Source: Mesorhizobium sp.
GTDB taxonomy: Bacteria; Pseudomonadota; Alphaproteobacteria; Rhizobiales; Rhizobiaceae
Direction: 5' to 3'
Length of the DNA: 64,000 nt
NCBI RefSeq assembly: GCF_004962245.1
Contig: NZ_SUHQ01000007.1
Coordinates: 124,001 to 188,000, forward strand
Below, piece after piece: positions 46,765-54,863 of the stretch; position 1 is the stretch's first letter, and each line of letters begins with the position of its first letter. The notes under the pieces were generated by a model. That model searched no databases. It was given only the letters and a program-made list of their open reading frames with translations, and was not told the DNA's origin. The translations under genes and the position numbers were made by a program.

Positions 46765-47454
46765 TCAGGCGCCAGTGAGGGGGCTGTGCTCTTGCGCATC
46801 GGCTGCCGACTGCCGCTTGCCGAAGGCGCGCAGGAAGGTGCGCACGCCATGTGTCGCCGATTGCAGCACCTCATCGTCATCAGGTGTGCCGCCGAGCATG
46901 AACGTCGTCTGCAATTCGGCATTGGCGAGAGCCAGGAACTGGCGTGCCGCGACATCGGGATCCTCGATGTCGAGGAAACCGGCATGGGCGAGGCGGGCGA
47001 AACGGGCGGCGATCGCCGGCCATGTCTGGCCCGGTCCCTGTTCGCGCCATTCGGCGAAGAGCTCGGGATAGCGCTCGCCCTCGGTCTGGATCAGCTTGCG
47101 CAGGAATTTTCCATCGCGGTTGCAGACACAGTTGCGGTTCATCCGCACGGCGAAGGCGATCAGATCGGCCTCGAGATCCTTCGGCTGGTCCGGAAAGGTG
47201 GAAATGGTGGCGAAGATGCCGGCATTGCAGCGCTCGGTGAGGTCGCGGACGATGGCGACGAAGAGGTTCTCCTTGTCGCCATGGTGGTTGTAGATCGTCT
47301 GGCGCGAAACGCCGGCCTCGGCGGCAATCATGTCAATGTTGGCGCCGGCGAAGCTCTCGCGGCAGAACACCTTGCCCGCAGCGTCCATAATGGAGACGCG
47401 CTTGGCCTCATGGCCGCGTGGCGGGATCGTGTCAGGAGAAACGTTGAGCTTCAT
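46765..47454 (-). CDS. TetR-family regulator
   Basis: A 229-residue repressor. The N-terminal helix-turn-helix is RVSIMDAAGKVFCRESFAGA followed by AAEAGVSRQTIYNHHGDKEN, residues 19-68; the C-terminal region (about 80-205) is of the AefR/TetR_C type. It is divergent from the Bcr/CflA efflux gene, and a palindromic operator (47480-47502) lies in the gap, so it most likely represses that pump and itself. Confidence 0.93.
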   Translation of the reverse strand: MKLNVSPDTIPPRGHEAKRVSIMDAAGKVFCRESFAGANIDMIAAEAGVSRQTIYNHHGDKENLFVAIVRDLTERCNAGIFATISTFPDQPKDLEADLIAFAVRMNRNCVCNRDGKFLRKLIQTEGERYPELFAEWREQGPGQTWPAIAARFARLAHAGFLDIEDPDVAARQFLALANAELQTTFMLGGTPDDDEVLQSATHGVRTFLRAFGKRQSAADAQEHSPLTGA

Positions 47455-47479
47455 GAAAACTATATAGAGGTGATTGACG

Positions 47480-47502
47480 AATTAGACAAGAGTGTCTAAA
47501 TT
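47480..47502. promoter_or_regulatory. TetR-type operator between regulator and efflux genes
   Basis: AATTAGACA (47480-47488), four bases, TGTCTAAATT (47493-47502): arms TTAGACA and TGTCTAA are perfectly complementary. The A/T-rich palindrome is in the 168-base gap between divergent genes, 26 bases from the TetR start. Position and symmetry are as expected for a TetR operator. Confidence 0.75.
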
Positions 47503-47622
47503 TGTGGACTTAACACGAAGGGATTTCGACTCGGTAGTAGAGTCTGAATTTCACGGGATGGAATGTCCTAGGGTTTACGCCGGTCGGTGGCGGCAAACCA
47601 GATCTGAAAGAAGCCTGCTATC

Positions 47623-48828
47623 ATGAGTCCTCAATTCTTCCGCATCGCGGTCGTGCTCGGCCTGTTGACCGCCATCGGTCCGTTCGCCATCGACATGTAT
47701 CTTCCGGCGCTGCCTTCGATCGGCGCGGATCTGCAGGCCAGCACCGCTGCCGTGCAGATGAGTTTGCTGATCTTCTTTCTGTCCATGGGTTTTGGGCAGA
47801 TCGTCGTCGGGCCGATCTCCGACATGGTCGGGCGCAAGCTGCCGCTCTATGGCGGTCTCGCGCTGTTCATGGTCGGCGGCATCGGCTCGGCGCTGGCACC
47901 CTCGATCGAATGGCTGATCGCCTTCCGTTTCCTGCAAGGGCTCGGTGCCAGCGCAGGCATGGCGGTGCCGCGCGCCATCGTGCGTGACCTGCACACAGGC
48001 ACCGACGCTGCCAAGCTGATGTCGCTCTTGATGCTGGTGTTTTCGGTGTCGCCGATCCTGGCGCCGCTGACCGGTAGCGTCATCATCGAGAATTTCGGCT
48101 GGCGTGCCGTGTTCTGGACGGTGACCGGTGGGGCGGTGCTCGCCACCATCCTGCTGGCGACCTCGCTCAAGGAGACGCGGCCGCTCGAGGCGCGTGCAGG
48201 CAGTTCGTTCGGCACCGCGCTCTCGGCCTACCGCTTCCTGATGGGCGACCGCAACTTCCTTGGCCTGACGGCTATCGCCGGCTTCGGGATCGCGAGCTTC
48301 TTCGTCTATCTGTCGAGTTCCTCCTTCATCCTGATCGGCCATTACGGGCTGTCGCCATCGGTCTACAGCGTGTTCTTCTCGATCAACGCGGTCGCCTTCA
48401 TCGGCATGTCGCAGTTGACGGGGGTCCTGTCCGAACGGTTCGGGCTGAGGCCCGTGGTGCGGGTCGCGGTGGTCGGCTATGCGACGACAATGGTGGTGCT
48501 GTTCGCGGTGATGGCGTCCGGCGTCGACCGGCTCGACGTGATGGCGGTGCTGCTGTTCGTCGGCTACGGGTTCCTCGGCCTGGTGATCCCGACGACTTCG
48601 GTGCTGGCCATGGAAGAGCATGGCGCGATCGCCGGTACGGCCTCGGCGCTGATGGGCACGCTGCACTTCGCCATCGGTGCGGTCGCCATGGGTATCGCCG
48701 GCGTGTTCTTCGACGGCACGCCGCTGCCGATGGTGGCCGGCATCACGCTTTGCGCGGTGATCTCGTTCATGCTGGCCAAGGTGACGCTCGGCCGCAGGCG
48801 GGAGGTTGTCGAAGCGCCGGCGGAGTAG
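47623..48828 (+). CDS. Bcr/CflA-type multidrug efflux MFS transporter
   Basis: Major facilitator protein of 401 residues with twelve predicted membrane segments. The family signature is at the N-terminus (LTAIGPFAIDMYLPALPSIG) and motif A follows in GPISDMVGRKLPLYGG, plus FRFLQGLGASAGMAVPRAIV in helix 4. It expels drugs such as bicyclomycin or chloramphenicol, or small peptides, using proton antiport. Divergent from the TetR gene that presumably represses it. Confidence 0.93.
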   Translation: MSPQFFRIAVVLGLLTAIGPFAIDMYLPALPSIGADLQASTAAVQMSLLIFFLSMGFGQIVVGPISDMVGRKLPLYGGLALFMVGGIGSALAPSIEWLIAFRFLQGLGASAGMAVPRAIVRDLHTGTDAAKLMSLLMLVFSVSPILAPLTGSVIIENFGWRAVFWTVTGGAVLATILLATSLKETRPLEARAGSSFGTALSAYRFLMGDRNFLGLTAIAGFGIASFFVYLSSSSFILIGHYGLSPSVYSVFFSINAVAFIGMSQLTGVLSERFGLRPVVRVAVVGYATTMVVLFAVMASGVDRLDVMAVLLFVGYGFLGLVIPTTSVLAMEEHGAIAGTASALMGTLHFAIGAVAMGIAGVFFDGTPLPMVAGITLCAVISFMLAKVTLGRRREVVEAPAE

Positions 48829-48849
48829 ATGCCTTCCAGCGAGAGAGTG

Positions 48850-48878
48850 AAAAAGGCTGGGTCAGTCCCGGCCTTTTT
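48850..48878. terminator. Bidirectional rho-independent terminator
   Basis: AAAAAGGC-T-GGG (48850-48861), loop, CCC-G-GCCTTTTT (48867-48878). A-rich and T-rich flanks make it able to stop transcription from both the efflux gene (plus) and the ATPase gene (minus). It lies 21 bases after the efflux stop and touches the stop of the minus-strand gene. Confidence 0.9.
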
Positions 48879-49444
48879 CATGTCTGGGGCTCAAGTCGCA
48901 AGCCTGCCTTGGCGACGACGAATCGCAGTCGCGCCTCGACCGGCGCCAAGGGCAACGGAACCAGCTTATAGCCCAATTCCGTGTAGACACTGGTCAGCGC
49001 GTGGTAGGTGCGTTCGGCTTCCTCGAGGGTCTGCTTCCGCTCGTTGTCCTGGCGAAAGATCTCCGGCCATGGTGGTGCGATGAAGACATGACTGGCGTAG
49101 CGGAAGCGCTCGGCGGCGTTCCTGACGTGGTCGGGAACCGGCAGGCCAGTGAGGCGCAGATAGCCAAGCGTGTCCGGCGCGCCGCGATCGAAGAAGACCG
49201 GATCGTTCTGTTCGAGCGCGGCTCGATAGGAGCGCAGTTCCCAGGACAGCATCAGTTCGGCGAACTGCGCCGGATCGTGCCAGGGCAGGGCCGGCCCTCC
49301 GATCGCCGACTGGTCGCGGATGATGCCGCGTCCGGCTTCGGGCGAGGTTGCAAGGCCGGCCGACCGCAAGGCTTCGATCAACGTGGTCTTGCCGGAACCC
49401 GGACCGCCGGTCAGCACGAAGAATCGATCGGAATCGTTTTGCAT
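48878..49444 (-). CDS. AAA-type NTPase (AAA_28 family)
   Basis: A 188-residue P-loop protein. The Walker A is TGGPGSGKTTLIEALRSAG (residues 12-30), an RGIIRDQ/RG segment follows, and FFDRGAPDTLGYLRL resembles the kinase-like Walker B/lid of the AAA_28 group. Members are annotated as ATPases or nucleotide/nicotinamide-type kinases without proven substrate. The start at 49444 gives a domain beginning right at the P-loop strand. It is transcribed in the same direction as ssrA and follows the tmRNA gene. Confidence 0.85.
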   Translation of the reverse strand: MQNDSDRFFVLTGGPGSGKTTLIEALRSAGLATSPEAGRGIIRDQSAIGGPALPWHDPAQFAELMLSWELRSYRAALEQNDPVFFDRGAPDTLGYLRLTGLPVPDHVRNAAERFRYASHVFIAPPWPEIFRQDNERKQTLEEAERTYHALTSVYTELGYKLVPLPLAPVEARLRFVVAKAGLRLEPQT

Positions 49445-49599
49445 TTTTCAATCCTTTGGATGGATGCAGCCACCCGCATTTGCCAGCAAGACAGCTTCGC
49501 GACCGGCAACTGGCGCGGCGCAAGAATCCGGCCAGCAAGCCTGCTGCCGCGACAATATCGAAGGGGAGAAGCGGGAATCGAAGGGGGGAGAAGTGGAGG

Positions 49600-49910
49600 T
49601 TTCTGTTGCCAGGTACCTCCGAACCCCGCCTAGAAGTGCGAACCACTAGGGCTTGAATTGAAGCTATCGCACCGCTTACGCGGCGAGACGTGCTTCCGCA
49701 TAGTTGTCGTTGGCAACTATAAGTTTAGCCCGATAACGGTGGTACAATGCCGGGCAAAAGTACGATCTTTACACCTTCGTCGATCCTATTTCGCCCCCAG
49801 CAAAAGCCGCTCTTCGACAAGAGCGGTTTTTGGTGGAGGCGCCGGGTACCGCCCCCGGGTCCGAACGGCTTATTTCATCGCCTGTTTATCGCCATAGTCG
49901 GTCAAGCCGA
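49600..49910 (-). ncRNA. ssrA: Permuted two-piece tmRNA
   Basis: The minus strand encodes a circularly permuted tmRNA. The tag reading frame is at 49679-49714, coding ANDNYAEARLAA, with the stop TAA at 49676-49678. Upstream on the minus strand, the acceptor piece ends with CGCCTCCACCA (49841-49831), including encoded CCA; after a short intervening segment with a GCCGCTCTT/AAGAGCGG hairpin, the coding piece begins GGGGGCG (49798-49792). The two ends pair into a seven-base acceptor stem whose third pair is G-U, the alanyl identity signal. This is the alphaproteobacterial two-piece arrangement. Outer ends are estimated. The tmRNA rescues stalled ribosomes and tags proteins for ClpXP; sspB is nearby. 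Confidence 0.93.
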
Positions 49911-50118
49911 CGATGCGAATATAGGGATCGATCATGGAAAATGAAAGGCCTCAACGGTGCTTTGTCGCTGTGTCAAACAGCATCGCCAAGGGTTGACTTG
50001 TGAACGGTCTCAACCGAAGCTTTGCGGCGGTGAGGAGTTACCGACCTAGCGCACATTTTGCGGCAGCGCGCCACAACCCTCATCGACCGGATCCGTGGCG
50101 CCGACGAGGGGAAATTTG

Positions 50119-50430
50119 ATGGCCGACTATCTCGCAGACGTGAAGAAATACGATGCCGCGGCAGATGCCGACGCGGTCGCCAAGATCGTGAAGCATTTGG
50201 GCATTGCGCTCAGGAACCGCGATTCCTCGCTGGTGTCCTGCACGGATCCCAAGGAACTCGAGCGCGTCAAGGACAACTGGGTTGCCAAGAAGCTCGGCAT
50301 CGCCGACGGCAGCAAGGCGGACGCGGCCATCGAAAAGACCTGCAAGGCGATGGAGGCCGACAACACCAAGAGCCGCGTGACCTTCTACTACCTCGTCGCC
50401 AAGGACCTGGGCAAGCTCGCCAGCCTTTGA
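50119..50430 (+). CDS. DUF2853 family protein
   Basis: A 103-residue helical protein beginning MADYLADVKKYDAAADADAV, the standard N-terminus of DUF2853 proteins; the RNRDSSLVSCTDPKELERVK block (with conserved VS/D/E residues) also fits. Function unknown, and it is usually a stand-alone cytosolic protein in rhizobia. GAGGGGAAATTTG before ATG 50119 supports the start. The 5' neighbour is the ssrA gene on the other strand, separated by an apparent promoter region. Confidence 0.9.
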   Translation: MADYLADVKKYDAAADADAVAKIVKHLGIALRNRDSSLVSCTDPKELERVKDNWVAKKLGIADGSKADAAIEKTCKAMEADNTKSRVTFYYLVAKDLGKLASL

Positions 50431-50576
50431 CAATCATCCTGCATCAGGCGGAATGCTGGCGCGATTTCGGCGCCAGCCCAGAGTGTAGCCGCTTGTTGGA
50501 ACATTTTGCGCTTTGATATGTTCGGCCGGCAGCCAGTCGGTTATGATGGCCGGTAACCCGAATCGAGCCGAAGCCG

Positions 50577-51371
50577 ATGCGCCAGTATCTCGACCTCTTG
50601 AAGCACGTGCTGGAAAATGGTGCCGATCGCGGCGACCGCACCGGCACCGGAACGCGCTCGGTGTTCGGCTGCCAGATGCGTTTCGACCTCGCGCGCGGCT
50701 TTCCGGTCACCACCACCAAGAAGCTTCACCTGAAGTCGATCGTGCATGAACTTCTGTGGTTCCTGGCCGGCGACACAAACATCAAATACCTCAATGACCA
50801 CGGCGTCTCGATCTGGGACGAATGGGCCGACGAGAATGGCGACCTCGGCCCGGTCTACGGCAAACAATGGCGCTCATGGCCGGACGGCCATGGCGGCACC
50901 ATCGACCAGATTGCGAATCTTCTGAAGGAGATACGCAAGAATCCTAATTCCCGACGGCTGATCGTTTCGGCATGGAATCCGGCCGAAGTGGAAGCCATGG
51001 CGCTGCCGCCCTGTCATTGCCTGTTCCAGTTCTACGTCTCGGAAGGCAAGCTCTCCTGCCAGCTCTACCAGCGTTCCGGCGATATCTTTCTCGGCGTGCC
51101 GTTCAACATCGCCTCCTATGCGCTGCTGACGCTGATGGTGGCGCAGGTGACGGGGCTGAAGCCCGGCGATTTCGTCCACACGCTTGGCGACGCGCATCTT
51201 TACGCGAACCATTTCGAGCAGGCACGCGAACAGTTGCGGCGCACGCCCAAGGCGCTGCCGACGCTATGGATCAATCCGGAGGTGAGAGACCTCTTTGCCT
51301 TCCGCTTCGAGGATTTCCGGCTGGAAAACTATCTCGCCGACGCGACGATCAAGGCGCCGATCGCGGTGTGA
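50577..51371 (+). CDS. thyA: Thymidylate synthase
   Basis: A 264-residue ThyA that makes dTMP from dUMP using methylene-tetrahydrofolate; dihydrofolate reductase (folA) is 5.4 kb downstream, though not in the same operon. The active site is Cys146 in [13 protein letters not shown], with phosphate-binding Arg in [13 protein letters not shown] and [11 protein letters not shown], and folate/nucleotide contacts in [20 protein letters not shown] and HLYANH. Length is that of E. coli ThyA. Start at ATG 50577 is fixed by the conserved [13 protein letters not shown]-terminus. Confidence 0.98.
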   Translation: MRQYLDLLKHVLENGADRGDRTGTGTRSVFGCQMRFDLARGFPVTTTKKLHLKSIVHELLWFLAGDTNIKYLNDHGVSIWDEWADENGDLGPVYGKQWRSWPDGHGGTIDQIANLLKEIRKNPNSRRLIVSAWNPAEVEAMALPPCHCLFQFYVSEGKLSCQLYQRSGDIFLGVPFNIASYALLTLMVAQVTGLKPGDFVHTLGDAHLYANHFEQAREQLRRTPKALPTLWINPEVRDLFAFRFEDFRLENYLADATIKAPIAV

Positions 51372-51581
51372 GCCGCAAACACCGGCTTCTACCTACTCAA
51401 TCTCGAAATTGCTCGGCTGCGGCGCTGCCGTCCGCCCGTCGATGCCGACCACGACATCCGATGCCTGAAGGTGACGCTGTATCCACTGCTTTATCGCGGG
51501 CGGTGGCGGCAACACGCAATGCCGCTGATAATCTCATTGGCTGGGCCATTGTCCCGGTCAAGTCTGGCAAAAAGCCTTCCT

Positions 51582-51609
51582 TTGTTATATTCATGCGGAT
51601 ATATCGATT
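51582..51609. promoter_or_regulatory. Candidate ModE (Mop) box before modA
   Basis: TTGTTATAT, eight bases, ATATATCGAT-like right half (51582-51609) form the A/T-rich inverted repeat characteristic of ModE sites (TATA-containing arms about 8 bases apart). It lies 44 to 71 bases upstream of the modA start. A second such site precedes modE. In other proteobacteria molybdate-loaded ModE represses modABC at such boxes. Confidence 0.6.
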
Positions 51610-51652
51610 GGCAGGCTTGCGCCGATCGGATTTTCAGACCCAGGAGAGTTTC

Positions 51653-52450
51653 ATGCTGGTGCGCGACGGTTTCGGATTGAAGGCGGCCGCCATTGGCGGT
51701 CTCGCGACCATGTTGATCGCGGCGGTGCCGGCGGCCCACGCGGATGACAGACTGATCGTCTTCGCCGCGGCAAGCATGAAGAACGCCCTGGACGCCGTGA
51801 ACACTGCCTGCGAGGCCGATGTCGGCGAGGCGGCGACCATTTCCTATGCGGCAAGCTCCGCATTGGCCAAGCAGATCGAGGGTGGCGCGCCGGCCGATGT
51901 CTTCATCTCGGCCGACCTCGACTGGATGAAATATCTCTCCGACAAGAAGCTGACCAAGCAGGATAGCGAAGTGAAGTTGCTCGGCAACGAGATCGTTCTG
52001 GTGGCGCCGAAGGATTCGGCGGTCGAAACCAAGATCGAAAAGGGTTTTGATCTCGCCGGGCTGATCGGTGAGGGCAGGCTTGCCATGGGTGATTCCAAGG
52101 CGGTGCCGGCCGGCAAATATGCCAAGGCGGCACTTGAATCGCTCGGCGTTTGGTCCTCGGTGGAAGGCAAGGTGGCACAAGCCGAGAATGTGCGCGCGGC
52201 GCTCAAGCTGGTTTCATCAGGCGAGGCAGCACTCGGCATCGTCTACGCCACCGACGCGCGCGCCGAGCCCGGCGTGCAAGTGATCGGCACCTTCCCGGAG
52301 GATTCGCACCCGCCGATCGTCTACCCGGTTGCCCAGACGGCGGATTCGAAGGACAAGGATGCGCCGGCATTCCTGAAATGCCTGCAGTCCGCCAAGGCAG
52401 GCGAGCTTTTCAAGGCACAGGGTTTTACGGTCCTTACGCCAAGCAACTGA
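51653..52450 (+). CDS. modA: Molybdate-binding periplasmic protein ModA
   Basis: A 265-residue molybdate-binding protein with a signal peptide ending in AAHA (residues 1-31) and mature start DDRLIVFAAASMKNALDAV. The ligand pocket features AAASM, ASSALAKQIEGGAPADVFISAD and ENVRAALKLVSSGEAALGIVYATDA are typical of ModA. AGGAGAGTTTC places the start at ATG 51653. First gene of modABC. Confidence 0.97.
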   Translation: MLVRDGFGLKAAAIGGLATMLIAAVPAAHADDRLIVFAAASMKNALDAVNTACEADVGEAATISYAASSALAKQIEGGAPADVFISADLDWMKYLSDKKLTKQDSEVKLLGNEIVLVAPKDSAVETKIEKGFDLAGLIGEGRLAMGDSKAVPAGKYAKAALESLGVWSSVEGKVAQAENVRAALKLVSSGEAALGIVYATDARAEPGVQVIGTFPEDSHPPIVYPVAQTADSKDKDAPAFLKCLQSAKAGELFKAQGFTVLTPSN

Positions 52451-52466
52451 GGCACGACGCCAAAAG

Positions 52467-53171
52467 ATGAACTGGCTGCTGGACCTCACTCCCGACGAAT
52501 GGAATGCGGTCCGGCTGTCGGTCAAGGTGGCGACGGTGGCGATGATCGCCAGCCTGCCGCCCGGCATATTGATCGCGCTTGTGCTCGCCCGTGGACAATT
52601 CTGGGGCAAGACGCTGCTCAACGGGCTGGTGCATCTGCCGCTGATCCTGCCGCCGGTGGTCACCGGCTATCTGCTGCTGCTCTCTTTCGGCAGGCGCGGC
52701 CCGGCTGGGGCCTTCCTGGCCGAGCATTTCGGCATTGTCTTCTCCTTTCGCTGGACGGGCGCCGCATTGGCCTGCGCTGTCATGGGCTTTCCCTTGATGG
52801 TACGGGCGATCCGGCTGTCGATCGAGGCGGTCGACCGCAGAATCGAGGCGGCGGCCGGGACGCTTGGCGCCAATCCGCTGTGGGTGTTCGGGACGATCAC
52901 GCTGCCGCTGATCCTGCCTGGCCTGATCGCTGGTGCGATTCTTTCGTTCGCCAAGGCGATGGGCGAATTCGGCGCGACGATCACCTTCGTTTCCAATATT
53001 CCCAACGAGACGCAGACGCTGCCGTCGGCGATCTACACGTTCACGCAGGTGCCTGGCGGCGATACCGGCGCGCTCAGGCTTACGCTGATCTCGATCGTCA
53101 TCTCGATGGCGGCACTTGTCGCGTCGGAGGTGCTGGCGCGTCGCGTCGGGAAGCGGATGGACATCGAATGA
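52467..53171 (+). CDS. modB: Molybdate ABC transporter permease ModB
   Basis: Permease of 234 residues with five or six membrane segments. The ModB family blocks LHLPLILPPVVTGYLLLLSF-like (here VHLPLILPPVVTGYLLLLSF), AGTLGANPLWVFGTITLPLI (EAA coupling motif) and AKAMGEFGATITFVSNIPNE are present. It starts 17 bases after modA and overlaps modC by four bases. Confidence 0.97.
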   Translation: MNWLLDLTPDEWNAVRLSVKVATVAMIASLPPGILIALVLARGQFWGKTLLNGLVHLPLILPPVVTGYLLLLSFGRRGPAGAFLAEHFGIVFSFRWTGAALACAVMGFPLMVRAIRLSIEAVDRRIEAAAGTLGANPLWVFGTITLPLILPGLIAGAILSFAKAMGEFGATITFVSNIPNETQTLPSAIYTFTQVPGGDTGALRLTLISIVISMAALVASEVLARRVGKRMDIE

Positions 53172-54280
53172 CGGTGGTAGTCGATATCAGCCATCGGCTC
53201 GGCGATTTCGGGATTGACGCCCGCTTCGAGAGCGCCGGACGGCTGACCGCGCTGTTCGGGCCCTCGGGCTCCGGCAAGACGACACTGATCAACATGATTG
53301 CGGGACTGATCCGGCCCGATAAGGGGCGGATCGAGGCAGACGGCCGCGTGCTGGTCGATACGGATGCCGGCCTGTTCGTGCCGAAGCACAAGCGCCGCAT
53401 CGGCATGGTGTTCCAGGACGCGCGGCTGTTTCCGCATATGAGCGTGGCCAGCAATCTGCGCTACGGTCGCTGGTTCACGCCGACGGCGGAACGCTATGCG
53501 GAGATGAACGCCGTGGTCGACCTGCTCGGCATCGGTCCTTTGCTCGACCGGCGACCGGCAAAGCTCTCCGGTGGCGAAAAACAGCGCGTGGCGATCGGCC
53601 GGGCGCTGCTCGCCAGTCCCAGGCTGTTGCTGATGGACGAGCCGCTGGCCTCACTCGACGAAGCCCGTAAGACCGAGATTCTGCCCTATATCGAGCGGCT
53701 GCGCGACGAGACAAAAATCCCGATCGTCTATGTCAGCCATTCGATCTCGGAGGTGGCGCGGCTGGCAAGCGACGTCGTTGTGCTGGCGCAAGGCAAGGTC
53801 GCTGCCAGCGGCCCGACCGGGGCAATCATGCAGCGGCTCGACCTGTTGCCGACAGAAGAGCGCGGCGAGGGCGGCGCGGTGTTGAATACCGCGGTGCTGC
53901 GCCATGACGAAGTCTTTGGCATGACCGTGCTTGGCTCGGCGGCGGGCGAGATCCGCGTGCCGCTTCTGGCAACGCCGGTCGGTGCGCCGGTCCGCCTCCG
54001 CATCCGTGCCCGCGACGTGATGATCGCCACCGAACAGCCGACGGGCCTCAGCGCGCTCAACATCTTGCCGGGCACGATCGTGGCGATAGAGCCGGGCGAG
54101 GGGCCGACGGTCGAGATCAGCGTAGACTGCAATGGCGCAACCGTGCTTGCCCGGATCACGGAGCAATCACGACAGACGCTGGAACTTCGGCTCGGTCGAC
54201 GCGTCTACGCTGTGGTCAAGACGGTGAGCTTCGACCGGGCGAACACGAGCGCCGGCTTGCCTGTCGAGGCGGATGGATGA
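53168..54280 (+). CDS. modC: Molybdate ABC transporter ATPase ModC
   Basis: A 370-residue ATPase with a C-terminal TOBE domain. Walker A is FGPSGSGKTTL (about residue 30), signature LSGGEKQRVAIGRALL, Walker B RLLLMDEPLASLD, and H-loop VSHSISEV; the TOBE domain (ATPVGAPVRLRIRARDVMIAT to LGRRVYAVVK, about 280-360) binds molybdate or tungstate for regulation of transport. ATG 53168 overlaps the modB stop. Confidence 0.97.
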   Translation: MTVVVDISHRLGDFGIDARFESAGRLTALFGPSGSGKTTLINMIAGLIRPDKGRIEADGRVLVDTDAGLFVPKHKRRIGMVFQDARLFPHMSVASNLRYGRWFTPTAERYAEMNAVVDLLGIGPLLDRRPAKLSGGEKQRVAIGRALLASPRLLLMDEPLASLDEARKTEILPYIERLRDETKIPIVYVSHSISEVARLASDVVVLAQGKVAASGPTGAIMQRLDLLPTEERGEGGAVLNTAVLRHDEVFGMTVLGSAAGEIRVPLLATPVGAPVRLRIRARDVMIATEQPTGLSALNILPGTIVAIEPGEGPTVEISVDCNGATVLARITEQSRQTLELRLGRRVYAVVKTVSFDRANTSAGLPVEADG

Positions 54281-54295
54281 GCGCCGGATGATTGT

Positions 54296-54318
54296 CGCTA
54301 TATCATTTTGGAATAGCG
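54296..54318. promoter_or_regulatory. ModE-type inverted repeat before modE
   Basis: CGCTATAT (54296-54303), nine bases, ATAGCG (54313-54318); the arms CGCTAT and ATAGCG are perfectly complementary. It sits just after the modC stop and about 52 bases before the modE start, which suggests that ModE controls its own separate promoter here. Confidence 0.6.
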
Positions 54319-54369
54319 GTATCGCCGGAGAGCTTCTAGTATTGAGGTGGCGTGACTGCGGAGGAGCAA

Positions 54370-54711
54370 ATGCCGTCGCTGAGCTTGCGGATAAACCTCG
54401 ATCCGGACGGCCGCATCGGGCCGGGCAAGATCGAGCTTCTGGAGCAGATCGCCGCCTTCGGCTCGATCTCGGCCGCGGCGCGCGGCATGGAAATGTCCTA
54501 CAAACACGCCTGGGATCTGGTCGAGGACATGAACCGGGTGTTCGGCAAGCCGCTGGTCGCGGCGCAGACCGGCGGGAAAAAGGGCGGTGGCGCCCAGTTG
54601 ACCTCGGTGGGGCTTGCGGTGGTCAGCCGCTTTCGCGCCATTGAACGGGCTGCGGCTTCCGCGGCGGCGACGCATATGGAGGCACTACAGGCGGAAATCG
54701 ACGCCGGGTAA
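54370..54711 (+). CDS. modE: Short ModE-type (N-terminal domain only) regulator
   Basis: A 113-residue LysR-like winged-helix protein homologous to the ModE N-terminal DNA-binding domain: LRINLDPDGRIGPGKIELLE, ISAAARGMEMSYKHAWDLVE, and GGKKGGGAQLTSVG. It lacks the C-terminal molybdate-binding di-TOBE domain of E. coli ModE. Such short forms are common in alphaproteobacteria, and molybdate sensing would need another protein. GGAGGAGCAA places the start at ATG 54370; a GTG at 54352 is a weaker alternative. Confidence 0.9.
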   Translation: MPSLSLRINLDPDGRIGPGKIELLEQIAAFGSISAAARGMEMSYKHAWDLVEDMNRVFGKPLVAAQTGGKKGGGAQLTSVGLAVVSRFRAIERAAASAAATHMEALQAEIDAG

Positions 54712-54789
54712 GAGGCCTGCGCAAACTCTACCCCACCGGACTCTACGCCACCGGATGCCCGCTTCCGGTGCTGACGGACTTGAATGTCC

Positions 54790-54848
54790 GCTCCGCTCCG
54801 GTTCTCGAAAATCGCGCCATCCATCGCGGCGGAGCGAATTTTCGAACG
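54790..54848. repeat. Imperfect palindrome after modE
   Basis: GCTCCG...TTCTCGAAAATCGCGCC and GGCGGAGCGAATTTTCGAA (arms about 54804-54815 and 54833-54846) form a long imperfect hairpin with a loop of about 15 bases. It lies in the 152-base gap between modE and the convergent cobF gene and may act as a 3' hairpin for both. No T tract is visible. Confidence 0.5.
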
Positions 54849-54863
54849 GCCTCTTGGGCTGAG

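Noticed and set aside
49658..49944. Small protein genes between the AAA NTPase and DUF2853 genes
   Set aside because: The frames are antisense to the tmRNA gene; the tag sequence and acceptor stem explain the region.
51372..51652. Gene in the 281-base gap between thyA and modA
   Set aside because: Open frames here are extensions of shadow frames of thyA or modA; apart from the ModE-type box I see nothing supported.
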